From NCBI GenBank assembly GCA_034005525.1, contig JAVEUP010000006.1, positions 33,970-97,969 on the forward strand: a stretch of DNA of 64,000 bases. Direction: 5' to 3'. A model generated the notes under the pieces. The model was not told the DNA's origin. It worked only from the letters and a program-made list of their open reading frames with translations, and did no database searches. This stretch comes from PWXP01 sp034005525 (GTDB lineage: Bacteria > Planctomycetota > Planctomycetia > Pirellulales > Thermoguttaceae). Shown one piece after another: positions 1 to 8,634 of the stretch (position 1 is its first letter; each line of letters begins with the position of its first letter). A program made the position numbers and the translations under genes.

Positions 1-111
1 TGCCTGGTGGGCAACCTGGTGGCCTCGATCACCATCGAGCAGTTGGGAACCACCGGCACGGCCCGCCCCGAGCAACTGCGTCCCCGGTTGGAACGCTGGC
101 GAGGCGGGTAG
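1..111 (+). CDS. PfkB-family carbohydrate kinase, C-terminal end (partial)
   Basis: The first 36 codons from the window edge are open in frame 1 and end in TAG. The peptide contains GNLVASITIEQLGTTGTA, which resembles the last helix region of PfkB/ribokinase-type sugar kinases in Planctomycetota. The ATP site and catalytic Asp lie outside the window, so the substrate cannot be judged. Confidence 0.6.
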   Translation, partial: CLVGNLVASITIEQLGTTGTARPEQLRPRLERWRGG

Positions 112-468
112 CGCTCCCCGCCGTACAGAAGCCCACGCGTTCATCGCGGGGGAGTATCACCTTCCGCCTTCCGTCACCCCCGCAGCCAAATCGAACTGCC
201 CCGTTTGCCCGACCTCCACAACTGACCTCGATCCCAATTGCATTGTTTCCCGATTACGGCGACGGCTCGCCGAGGACGCTTGAGCCCGCTTTGTGCAAGG
301 GGTACACTGACGGCTTCCGCATGGAGATTGGATTGCTGCCGATGTTCTTGGCAGTTGCTCGACCCCGCCTTCAAAGGCAACGACCAACTGAAGACCAACA
401 CTGTGCTGGAAATCAAGTCGCATAGAATCGAAGTCCGTACCGTTTAACAACACCGATCCTGGTTCAAC
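112..468. other. gene-free stretch upstream of the DUF3800 gene
   Basis: About 360 bases between the PfkB end and the DUF3800 start. Open frames here are short or are antisense extensions of the next gene. I see no convincing promoter, terminator, RNA gene or repeat. Confidence 0.4.
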
Positions 469-1308
469 ATGACCGAGTCGCCGCAGGGTTCCCGTATATG
501 CCATTACTTCGTGGATGAAGCTGGAGACGGTGTGCTCTTCAATAGAGACAAGCAAATCATGGTGGGCCGCGAGGGATGCTCCCGTTGCTTCATTCTCGGC
601 GTGTTGCAGGTGGGTGAGCCCGTGGTGCTCAATGGGGCGATGGAAGCACTCCGGTCCCAGTTGCTGGCCGACCCCTACCTTGCAAAGCTGCCGTCGATGC
701 TGGCGGAGCGTCGAAAGACGGCCGTCGCGTTCCATGCTAAGGACGACTGCGCCGAGGTCCGCCGGGAGGTATTTCGGCTGCTCATGCAGCACGACATGCA
801 CTTCTTCGCCGTCGTACGGCACAAACAGGCAATCGTAGAAAAGGTCTTGCAGCACAACAAGACTCATCCTCGCTACCGATATCATCCCAACCAACTTTAC
901 GACCGCTGCGTGAGCCGGCTGTTCCGGGACCGGTTGCACAAAGAGGAAGGCTACGTCATCTGCTTCTCGCGGCGCGGCAATCGCCCGCGATCCCATGCGT
1001 TAGGAACAGCCATTGAGCAGGCGCGAAATCATCTGCGCCGAATGTGGGGCATTACCGCAACCGCTCCGATTGAGATCATCGCGGCCAAGCCGAGCGAAGC
1101 CGCGGGCCTCCAGGCGGTGGATTACTTCCTCTGGGCGCTACAGCGACTATATGAGAGAGGCGAAGACCGTTACTGGGAGTACGTTAGCCCAAAGGTGAGC
1201 CTGGTGCATGATGTTGACGACACGCGCGAGAACGGCTACCGCGCCTACTACACCAGAAACAACCCGCTTACAGCCCAAAGGCGCAAAAGAACAGAGCTGG
1301 GAATATGA
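469..1308 (+). CDS. DUF3800 domain-containing protein
   Basis: 279 aa. The N-terminus has the family signature YFVDEAGD (about residues 13-20), and the C-terminal half has the second conserved patch LQAVDYFLWALQR (about 210-222). DUF3800 proteins have an RNase H-like acidic core and are often found in mobile or defence-related neighbourhoods, but their biochemical role is not established. The gene lies just before a degenerate restriction-enzyme fragment, which fits an eroded defence island. No strong Shine-Dalgarno sequence precedes the ATG; the start is chosen because the signature begins a dozen residues later. The family call is fairly firm and the function unknown. Confidence 0.75.
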   Translation: MTESPQGSRICHYFVDEAGDGVLFNRDKQIMVGREGCSRCFILGVLQVGEPVVLNGAMEALRSQLLADPYLAKLPSMLAERRKTAVAFHAKDDCAEVRREVFRLLMQHDMHFFAVVRHKQAIVEKVLQHNKTHPRYRYHPNQLYDRCVSRLFRDRLHKEEGYVICFSRRGNRPRSHALGTAIEQARNHLRRMWGITATAPIEIIAAKPSEAAGLQAVDYFLWALQRLYERGEDRYWEYVSPKVSLVHDVDDTRENGYRAYYTRNNPLTAQRRKRTELGI

Positions 1309-1550
1309 GGTCCCGCTTGCGCGCGACACACGGCATGCAGCCGAATTTCGTTCCCAACTCCATTAGAATTATACCAAATGGCCCGGGGCGGGTCAATTCA
1401 CCTCGAGAAATCCTACAGCTCCAGCCCGGAAGAGGGGGTGGCGCCGTGGCAGCTTGTGCCGAGGCGTGGGCGCCCCGCCACGGTGCCGTTGGAGAAGACA
1501 TAGAGCCAATCCGCTTTGCACGCTCCGCTGCTCGGCCGCCCGTCGGTTCA

Positions 1551-1752
1551 TCTACAAACTGCTGTACAAGCTGGACCCGTGCCGGCGTATGACCTGAAAC
1601 TGATCAATCGCATCGAGGTCGACGGAACGTTTGACCAACCCGACTTCAAGAAGCCCTACATGGAGGTCCAATCGGCCAAGGTCACCAAGACCACCTGCAG
1701 GCTGGCCATCGACGTCGATTCCAGGGACGTGACAAGTACGCAAGAGGTGTAG
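1551..1752 (+). pseudogene. relic resembling a type III restriction / DEAD-box helicase subunit, frameshifted
   Basis: Two adjoining frames carry pieces of one recognisable segment. Frame A at 1556-1579 reads KLLYKLDP, and frame B from about 1580 reads PAYDLKLINRIEVDGTF and continues to a stop at 1750-1752. Together they resemble a stretch after the helicase motifs of type III restriction (Res) subunits. A single missing base near 1578 would explain the shift. No helicase motif is present nearby and there is no plausible start, so this is a fragment of a lost gene. The family match is from memory of the motif and needs a profile search. Confidence 0.4.
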
Positions 1753-1828
1753 GCGTTGCCCACGGCACCGCATGTCCAGGCGTTGGAGTTCGGGCTGCGT
1801 CTTGGAATCGATGCGTTCTGGTAGCGCC

Positions 1829-2881
1829 TTACCAGTAGCTTTTCCCCGGGTTCCAGGGCCAGTAGGCGGTGCGCGGACCGCCGAAGCGGATTTCCAGGGC
1901 GCCGTTGATGGACAAGTTGTGGACCGGCTTCAGCCCGCCCCCGCCGGGAATGGAGAAACTGTCGGAACACTCGAAACGCAGGGCCAGCCAGTCGTTCCAG
2001 TGGTACTTGATGCCAAGGGCCAAAGGAAGCACAAAGAAGGTTTTATCGTAGCTCACGAGAAAGATGTCGGTAAACGTCATGCGGGTGGCGCCGACACCTA
2101 CGGAAAGATACGGCCGCCACCGCGCATCGCCCCAAGGGTAGTGCATCACGCTGATCGCCCACTGGTACAGGTCCAGGTCGCGATAGACGCCGATCAGGCG
2201 GTTAATCTCCGGATCGTCGGGGTCCATCCCCTCGTCGATGTACCACTGCCGCCGTTCCTCCTTGGCGCGAGCCGAGTCCCACAAACCGATCTCGGCGTAG
2301 GTGAACTGCATATCGAGGCCCCAGTAGTAGTTCTGGTCCCAGCCGAATCGGAATCCCGTGGAGTAGCCGTTACTAATCCCCAGCCAATTGTCAATCAAGG
2401 GGCTGCCAATCATCGCCCCCATAAACCAGCCGGCATTGAATGGCCGGTAGAGCCAGCTTTCGCTGGTCAGCGGCTGGCCCAGCCCGCGATGCCGCCCTTG
2501 CGGCGTACCGTACAGGGCGCGCAAATGCTGGCGCAGCGGCTGCCGGGCAAAAAGCCCGGAGCGAAGCGGCCCGCAGCAAGGATCCTCCCATGCGTCTTCC
2601 CCCATGACTACGTACTCACCCGCAACCGGGCCGGCGGGCATCTGCTCAAAACGCAGATCGGGGGCGTAGTGATCTTCTGGCGGAATCGTGTCGTCGGCGG
2701 GCGTCTGAAAGACCCGCGAACGCTGCCCGTTGCCGGATGGATAGCTGTCTTCGACGCTTGCTCCATCGCCCGGTAACCCGGACACCGCAGGCGAATCGCC
2801 GCCGGACGCGCAATCGTGGTGCCAGCCGATCCAGCAAACCAGCGCCAGGAAGAGCACGGAAAAACGACTGACCGGGACCAT
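1829..2881 (-). CDS. outer-membrane beta-barrel-like protein
   Basis: 350 aa from the ATG at 2881, which gives a clean N-terminal signal segment (MVPVSRFSVLFLALVCWIGW). A 20-codon upstream extension is possible but would hide the signal. After a Pro/Gly-rich linker of about 100 residues, the C-terminal two thirds alternate aromatic and polar residues (for example GYSTGFRFGWDQNYYWGLDM and RPYLSVGVGATRMTF), as expected of a small outer-membrane beta-barrel, and the chain ends in aromatic-rich YWPWNPGKSYW. Probably an outer-membrane surface protein of unknown role. It is monocistronic. Confidence 0.6.
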   Translation of the reverse strand: MVPVSRFSVLFLALVCWIGWHHDCASGGDSPAVSGLPGDGASVEDSYPSGNGQRSRVFQTPADDTIPPEDHYAPDLRFEQMPAGPVAGEYVVMGEDAWEDPCCGPLRSGLFARQPLRQHLRALYGTPQGRHRGLGQPLTSESWLYRPFNAGWFMGAMIGSPLIDNWLGISNGYSTGFRFGWDQNYYWGLDMQFTYAEIGLWDSARAKEERRQWYIDEGMDPDDPEINRLIGVYRDLDLYQWAISVMHYPWGDARWRPYLSVGVGATRMTFTDIFLVSYDKTFFVLPLALGIKYHWNDWLALRFECSDSFSIPGGGGLKPVHNLSINGALEIRFGGPRTAYWPWNPGKSYW

Positions 2882-2997
2882 ACGGTGGGATGCGTCCTCG
2901 CAGAGCCGAAGTACCAGACTGGGAAACGGTACTGTACGCAAAGGGCAGCGATTGAAAAGGATGAGGGCTCATCCGTTTCCAGGTGCAGAATTGTCTG

Positions 2998-3047
2998 ACG
3001 CGTGGGTGAACCCGGATGCTGAGACATCCGGAACCACCCACCCTACG
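2998..3047. repeat. dispersed palindromic repeat family R1, single copy
   Basis: Contains CGTGGGTGAACCCGGATG, then GAGACATCC, then GGAACCACCCACCCTAC. The same modules recur at 8456-8632 and 21589-21680, with related shorter copies at 22841-22871 and 23988-24065. GGATG/CATCC forms a small hairpin. It lies in the 433-base spacer between the outer-membrane protein start and the end of the Gfo gene. That spacer also holds a GGTATGCATACACC palindrome (about 3163-3176) and nothing else I recognise. Confidence 0.7.
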
Positions 3048-3314
3048 TCCGTGCACCCAGAAATGGAAGAACCAGGATGAGTCTACGCCACGGAAGCCGG
3101 CGCGGGCGGATTATGACGTCGCCTTCCCGCCATGTCAACGCCATTATATGCGTATTGTGGGGGGTATGCATACACCACGCGGGGATGCCAGGAGCGACTA
3201 CAGGCCGGAGGAACCCGCTTTTGCAACCTTACAGTTGCATAGACTCGGGCGAGCGGGGGCCGTCAGGCCCTGTCTTTGCGAAACATCACGCAGTCGTGAG
3301 CCTATGGCTGCGAG

Positions 3315-4415
3315 CTACGCTGGCAGATTGCCGACGCCTGTCTTGCGGCTCTTCAGCACGGGATCGGCCTTCAGGGGCAGTTCGACTGCGCGCCCGGTTT
3401 CCGCGGCCTTGTAGACCCCGAGGATGATCTCAACAGAACGGCGGCCCTCCGGCCCGTCGATCATCGGAGCGCGGCCTTTGCGAATGGCGTCGAGGACGTC
3501 GGCGAACTGCCGGGCGTGGCCATGGTGGCCGATAGCGGCCGGGTCGGCGGCGCCGCCACCGCCGCTTCGCTTGCCTTGCATCGCCTCGTGAATCTTCTCA
3601 TCGACCTTTCGCTTCTTGGCGAACTCCCATACCTTGATATCCTCTTCTTCCATCATGGCCGATCCGGCATCCCCGTGAACCTCGATTCGTTTGAGGAATC
3701 CAGGATAGATGGCCGTGCTGGCTTCGAGCACACCCATGGCCCCGTTTTCGTATTGGAGCGTTGCCATGACGGTATCCTCGACCTCGATCCGCTCGTGGGC
3801 GAGCAGGCCAAACTGGGCGCGAATCTCCCGCACGGGACCCATGAGCCAGTAGATGAGATCGACGCTATGGATGGCCTGGTTCATCAGTGCGCCGCCGCCG
3901 TCGAGTTGCCAGGTGCCGCGCCATGCGCCGCCGTCGTAATACTGCTGCGTGCGGTACCACTTCACGAAGGCGTCGCCGACGACAAGCCGCCCGAACCGGC
4001 CCTGGTCGATTGCGCGCTTGATTTCCTGGCACGATTGATGGAACCGCGACGGGAAAATGGTTGACAGGACAACGCCTGCCTTCTTGCACGCATCGATGAT
4101 GGCGTCGCACCGGCGAAGGGTGATTTCCAGCGGCTTTTCGACGATCACGTGCTTGCCGGCCTTGGCCGCGGCCACCGCAGGCTCCATGTGGGCGCCGCTG
4201 GGCGTGGCAATGGTAACCACGTCGATGCGGGGATCGGCCAGCATTTCGTCAAGATCGTAATACGGCGTGCAGCCGAACGCCTCAGACAGCTTATCTGCAG
4301 CAGGCCGAACGGTGTCGAAGCCGGCGATCAGCTTCGCCCCCCGGCAGTCGTTGATTGCGCGTGCGTGAAAATGCGAGATCATCCCGCATCCGACAATTCC
4401 AAAACCGATTGGCAT
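3315..4415 (-). CDS. Gfo/Idh/MocA-family NAD(P)-dependent oxidoreductase
   Basis: 366 aa. The ATG at 4415 follows GAGGAGCTACAA, a good ribosome binding site. The N-terminal Rossmann fold carries GIVGCGMISHFHA, residues near 95-97 form the EKP motif (VIVEKPLE), and GGGALMNQAIHSVD near 180 has the conserved H/D pair of the sugar-binding half. Such enzymes oxidise or reduce sugars, inositols or sugar acids; the substrate is not predictable here. It follows the amidohydrolase-aminotransferase fusion by about 100 bases on the same strand, suggesting a two-gene operon for an amino sugar or cyclitol route. Confidence 0.85.
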   Translation of the reverse strand: MPIGFGIVGCGMISHFHARAINDCRGAKLIAGFDTVRPAADKLSEAFGCTPYYDLDEMLADPRIDVVTIATPSGAHMEPAVAAAKAGKHVIVEKPLEITLRRCDAIIDACKKAGVVLSTIFPSRFHQSCQEIKRAIDQGRFGRLVVGDAFVKWYRTQQYYDGGAWRGTWQLDGGGALMNQAIHSVDLIYWLMGPVREIRAQFGLLAHERIEVEDTVMATLQYENGAMGVLEASTAIYPGFLKRIEVHGDAGSAMMEEEDIKVWEFAKKRKVDEKIHEAMQGKRSGGGGAADPAAIGHHGHARQFADVLDAIRKGRAPMIDGPEGRRSVEIILGVYKAAETGRAVELPLKADPVLKSRKTGVGNLPA

Positions 4416-4514
4416 TTGTAGCTCCTCTTCTCTTATGGACAATCCCGAAACGGCCTACCAGTATCGCAAACGCTCCGGCGATTGCAAGCCCCCCGTATTC
4501 GGCAAGAGTTGGTC

Positions 4515-6839
4515 TTACGCCAGCCGCCCAAAGCCGCTGTGGGCGATGGGCCCGCGCAACTGGCTGGTAATGTCGTTTTGTCCGATGGCTCGGGCCAGCA
4601 GGGCAAAGACGTCGGAAACCGCCGCCTCGTACCTATCGACCAACGCGTCGGTGTGCGCAAGGCAAGCGTACACCGCCGTGCCGGCCAGGAAATCGCGGTC
4701 GAGCATCATCTGCGTGAAGAGCGTCTTCAGTGCCGGGGCCTCCTCGTGTCGGAACTCGAAATGTGCGAGAGCGGGGAATGCTTCCGGGACTTCTACCGGC
4801 AGACCATGGCTTTGCGCGCATTGCCGCCAGATCGCCTTCACCCGGTCGCCCACGTGGCGGCAATGGGCAGGCACGTCGGCGCGGGCCATCTTGTCGAGCG
4901 TCGCCAGCGCGGCGACCGGTCCAATGGCGTCCGTCCAGTAGGTGCTGCTGATGAACGACGCGTGCGCGCCGTCCATGGCGGCAGCCGTGCCCAGGATCGC
5001 CGCAATCGGATGACCGTTGCCCAGCGACTTGGCGAAGACGGCAATGTCGGGCGCAACGCCAAAGAGCAGATGTGCGCCGCCAAATGTGAACCGCCAGCCC
5101 GCCGTGACCTCGTCGAACACCAGCAGGGCGCCGACCTCGCGCGAGCGGCGGCGAATGTGTTCCAGGAAACCAGGTTCCGGGGCCACGCGACGGCACGGTT
5201 CCATGACCACGGCCGCCAACCGGTCGCCGTATTCGGTAACGATCCGGTCGAACGCCTCCCGGTTGTTGTAGGCGAACGGGTGGCAGGTGCCGTGCAGTTC
5301 GCGCGGCACGCCCAGTGGTTGCAGGCCCGGCAGCAGGTGGCCGCGCAGCGCGTCGTTCTCGCCGAGATTGGCCGCCAGGTACCAGTCGTGCCAACCGTGA
5401 TACCCGCAGACCGCCACGACCGAACGGTCGGTCGTGGCCCGCGCAATGCGCACCGCCACCGCCAGGGCCTCCCCGCCGGTCCGTGCAAATCGGACCTGAT
5501 CGGCCCAAGGGTGGATCTTGCAAAGCCGGTCGGCAAGCGCGACCTCTTCCGGCGAGCTGAGGGTCGAGTACGCGCCCAGGTACAGCTGGCGCCGCACGGC
5601 ACGCGTAACGTCCGGATCGCGGAACCCCAGCAGGCACGCGCCGATGCCATGCGTGCAGAAGTCGTAGTACTTCCGGCCGTCCAGGTCCCATATTTCGCAG
5701 CCGCGTGCCTCGCGGAAGTAGGCGGGCCACTGCTCTGGGGCGAGCATCTCAGGGCGTTTGCTCAACAACTGCGTGCCGCCGGGAATGCGTTGCCGGGCAT
5801 GGCGGTACAGCGACTGGGTTTCGGCCGGAGGCTTTGAAGGGGTTTTCGGCGCGAGCCCCAGCACGCGGCTTGCATTGCCGGCGAAGATAGCTGCCAGGTC
5901 GTTGGCATCGAGCCCGATCTCTTTTGCGGCCGTCAACACCGCCCGCAGGCTTTCCAGTCCAACCGGCAACAGGCGGCACGGCGAGACTGCTTGGGGGTCG
6001 ACCATGTCAGGCGTAATCCACAGAAACCCGTCGCCGGCGGTTACGCATCGGCCCCGTTGTTCGGAAATGGGGAAGTCGCTGCCCCAGAGCAGGCGGCGTG
6101 GACCGCACGCTTCCAGGATCGCTCTGAGCGGTTCCGGTTCGCATATGGCGGCCGTATCGAACCAAAGGTTTTCAAGGTCGTGCAACTGGTCGATGCCCGC
6201 CCGCGCGTTCGGTGCATGGAAGGCACGGCCTGCGTGCGCAAGGATCACCCGCGCACCGGGGAATGCCTCGCAGTGCTCTCGCAAATAGCCGATGTTTCCA
6301 GCATCGGCCATCGCCCCGGCCCGCACCAGGTGCAAGGTAACGATCAGGCCGCGGTCATTGGCCATCGGCCAGACCCACTCGGGTATGTAGCCTTCAGGTG
6401 TCGCGTCGTAAGTGGGACGACTTGATGCGTAGAGGTGGTAGGGTTTGAATCCGGCGAAGGCGTCTTCGTCCAGCAACGGTTCCACCTTTGCCGGCGACAT
6501 GCCGGGAGCGACGATCGCCAGCGCCTTGGCGTTCTTGCAGTTGGCGGCTTCCGCGACGACCCAAGCATTCACCGCGTCGATACTCTCGGTCTGGACCTGC
6601 GGCACCGACAAGAACAATGCACCGGAAAGCCGCCCGACGCCCACCTGGCGTCCCACGTGTTTCCGCCACACGTCGGGCGTTACCTCGTCGGGTCCGGTCG
6701 CAAAGACACCCTCCGCGGAAACGTTCAGTGTCGCCTTTCGATAAAGGTGGGCATGAATATCGAAGATCACCGGCGGGAGCGCGGGCATGATTGATGCCGC
6801 CGCCTCATCCAACTCGTCGAACGACCAGTCGCCAATCAT
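4515..6839 (-). CDS. fusion: amidohydrolase domain plus class III (GSAM-like) aminotransferase
   Basis: 774 aa from the ATG at 6839, preceded by GGGAG at a spacing of about 9. Residues about 23-328 form an amidohydrolase-2 TIM barrel with the metal ligands visible: DIHAHL (H29, H31), H170 in TLHLVRAG, H202 in LAHAGRAF and D255 in LLWGSDFP. A short Pro-rich linker (329-342) leads to a class III aminotransferase like glutamate-1-semialdehyde aminomutase, with D576 in LLVFDEVTAGWR and PLP lysine K604 in FAKSLGNGHP. Both active sites look intact. Inference: one domain hydrolyses a ring or lactone and the other transaminates or isomerises the product. The gene diverges from a sodium:solute symporter 107 bases away. 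Substrate unknown. Confidence 0.85.
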   Translation of the reverse strand: MIGDWSFDELDEAAASIMPALPPVIFDIHAHLYRKATLNVSAEGVFATGPDEVTPDVWRKHVGRQVGVGRLSGALFLSVPQVQTESIDAVNAWVVAEAANCKNAKALAIVAPGMSPAKVEPLLDEDAFAGFKPYHLYASSRPTYDATPEGYIPEWVWPMANDRGLIVTLHLVRAGAMADAGNIGYLREHCEAFPGARVILAHAGRAFHAPNARAGIDQLHDLENLWFDTAAICEPEPLRAILEACGPRRLLWGSDFPISEQRGRCVTAGDGFLWITPDMVDPQAVSPCRLLPVGLESLRAVLTAAKEIGLDANDLAAIFAGNASRVLGLAPKTPSKPPAETQSLYRHARQRIPGGTQLLSKRPEMLAPEQWPAYFREARGCEIWDLDGRKYYDFCTHGIGACLLGFRDPDVTRAVRRQLYLGAYSTLSSPEEVALADRLCKIHPWADQVRFARTGGEALAVAVRIARATTDRSVVAVCGYHGWHDWYLAANLGENDALRGHLLPGLQPLGVPRELHGTCHPFAYNNREAFDRIVTEYGDRLAAVVMEPCRRVAPEPGFLEHIRRRSREVGALLVFDEVTAGWRFTFGGAHLLFGVAPDIAVFAKSLGNGHPIAAILGTAAAMDGAHASFISSTYWTDAIGPVAALATLDKMARADVPAHCRHVGDRVKAIWRQCAQSHGLPVEVPEAFPALAHFEFRHEEAPALKTLFTQMMLDRDFLAGTAVYACLAHTDALVDRYEAAVSDVFALLARAIGQNDITSQLRGPIAHSGFGRLA

Positions 6840-6875
6840 GAACGCATTCTCCCGGGTTCTCCGCACACCAAGTTA

Positions 6876-6904
6876 TAGACACTCGCCTCGCTCTGTGCTA
6901 GACT
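6876..6904 (+). promoter_or_regulatory. putative sigma-70 promoter of the symporter gene
   Basis: TAGACA (6876-6881), 17 bases, TAGACT (6899-6904). The predicted start is near 6911, giving a leader of about 36 bases before the ATG at 6947. Inference from consensus only. Confidence 0.4.
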
Positions 6905-6946
6905 CGTTTCTCGTTGTCGAAGCCGCTGACTCAGGAAACCGCAACG

Positions 6947-8443
6947 ATGCATATTCTGGATTGGGCCGTACTCACGCTTTACGCCGTCGGCATGTTGGCT
7001 GCCGGATGGTATTACTCGCGCCGCACGGCGACCACCGACGATTTCCTTCTTGGCGGCCGAAACATGTCGCCTTGGATGGTCGGCTTGTCGTTGTTTGCAA
7101 CACTGCTCAGCACGCTTACCTATCTTGCCATTCCGGGCGAAATGATCCAATTCGGGCCCATGGTGTTGTCCCAACTTGTCGCAATCCCGTTCATCTGCCT
7201 CGTGGTAGGCTGGCTGCTGATTCCTCTGATTATGCGACAGCGGGTTACCAGCGCCTACGAGATACTGGAGATGCGATTCGGCCTCGGGGTCCGCATGTTG
7301 GGCTCTTGCCTATTCCTTTCATTGCGATTGTTTTGGATGTCGCTGGTGATTTATGCCACGGCCAGCAAGGTGCTAGTCCCGATTCTGCAACTCGACCCTT
7401 CTGCCGTTCGCTGGGTTTGTGTTACTTTGGGACTGCTGACGGTGGCGTATACCTCGATGGGCGGGCTGCGCGCGGTGGTGTTGACGGACGTGGTGCAAAC
7501 ATTCATTCTGTTCGGTGGCGCCGCATTGGTGCTGATTCTGATTGCCGTTGATCTGGGCGGGGTGGGAGCTTGGTGGCCCCGCGAGTGGCCCTCGCACTGG
7601 CAGCGGCCGGTCTTCTGGATTGAGCCAAATGTGCGGTTCACCTTCGCTGGCGGGTTCCTTTCCTACTTCACCTGGTACGTCTGTACTGCCGGCTCCGATC
7701 AGATGGCCGTCCAGCGATACCTGGCCACTCGTGATGCACCCGCTGCGCGGCGTATGTTCAACATATCGCTTCTGTCGAATGTGATTCTGATGCCGTTTCT
7801 GGCTGTGGTTGGGCTGGCCCTCATGGCTTACTTCCTTGCTCGGCCGGACATGCTGCCCGCGGGCCAAACAGTTTGGGAAAGCGATGAACTCCTGCCCGTC
7901 TTCATTATGCGTGGGCTGCCGGTTGGTATTAGCGGACTGATCATCGCCGCCCTGTTGGCCGCGGCCATGTCGAGCCTTTCGTCCGGGTTGAACTCGGTAT
8001 GCTCCGTGGTTACCTCCGACTTCATTGACCGCTTTCACAAACGAAAAGACACCGAGAGGAGCCACGTGCGGTTGGCAAAATACATGTCGCTAGCAATCGG
8101 CATCGTCGTAGTCGTGCTAAGTACATTGTTCGTCCATATTAAGAGTGAGAACCTTCTGGAAATGTGCTATAAAGTCGCCAACCTGTTGACTGTGCCACTA
8201 TTCATGCTTTTCTTCATGGCCATGTTCATTCCGTGGGCCACGGCGCCGGGTACCTGGGCTGGCACGGTCGTAAGTCTGCTCGTGGTCGTCGCCATCGCCT
8301 ATCAAAAAGAGCTTGAACTTGACTTCATGAAGAACCTAGGGGTTAGTTTCGTCTGGATGATGCCTGCCTCTTTCGTTAGTGGAGCAATGACCGGCATGTT
8401 GGTCAGTCTTCTTCCTTTCCGGCGCCGGCCGATGCTGGCGTGA
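6947..8443 (+). CDS. sodium:solute symporter (SSS family)
   Basis: 498 aa. The ATG at 6947 follows AGGAA with a spacing of 9; an upstream ATG at 6914 is less likely. About 13 hydrophobic segments run the length of the protein. Family features include DDFLLGGRNMSPWMVGLSLF near the N-terminus, where SSS proteins have an unwound first helix, and AAAMSSLSSGLNSVCSVVTSDF in the middle, which matches the Na+-site serine-rich helix. It likely imports an organic solute with Na+. Its divergence from the fusion gene suggests it brings in that enzyme's substrate. It ends before a palindromic repeat element. Confidence 0.88.
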   Translation: MHILDWAVLTLYAVGMLAAGWYYSRRTATTDDFLLGGRNMSPWMVGLSLFATLLSTLTYLAIPGEMIQFGPMVLSQLVAIPFICLVVGWLLIPLIMRQRVTSAYEILEMRFGLGVRMLGSCLFLSLRLFWMSLVIYATASKVLVPILQLDPSAVRWVCVTLGLLTVAYTSMGGLRAVVLTDVVQTFILFGGAALVLILIAVDLGGVGAWWPREWPSHWQRPVFWIEPNVRFTFAGGFLSYFTWYVCTAGSDQMAVQRYLATRDAPAARRMFNISLLSNVILMPFLAVVGLALMAYFLARPDMLPAGQTVWESDELLPVFIMRGLPVGISGLIIAALLAAAMSSLSSGLNSVCSVVTSDFIDRFHKRKDTERSHVRLAKYMSLAIGIVVVVLSTLFVHIKSENLLEMCYKVANLLTVPLFMLFFMAMFIPWATAPGTWAGTVVSLLVVVAIAYQKELELDFMKNLGVSFVWMMPASFVSGAMTGMLVSLLPFRRRPMLA

Positions 8444-8455
8444 CGCTGTGGACAG

Positions 8456-8632
8456 GTAGGGTGGGTGGTTCCGGCTGTCCGTGTCGTGCCGGTTGACGTC
8501 CGCGCACAATGGGGTTTCCGGCGGGGAGCCGGCTCACTATGGCATACAGCCGGGTTCACCCACGCGGGCAATCCGGGGCAAACGCGTGGGTAAACCCGGA
8601 TGCTGAGACATCCGGAACCACCCACCCTACGC
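8456..8632. repeat. R1 palindromic element with terminal inverted repeats (MITE-like)
   Basis: The outer arms GTAGGGTGGGTGGTTCCGG (8457-8475) and its complement ending at 8631 are perfect inverted repeats. Inside, CGGGTTCACCCACGCG (about 8550-8565) and CGCGTGGGTAAACCCGG (from 8584) form a second nested pair. No open frame lies inside. It fills the spacer between the convergent symporter and aldo/keto reductase genes. Confidence 0.75.
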
Positions 8633-8634
8633 TC

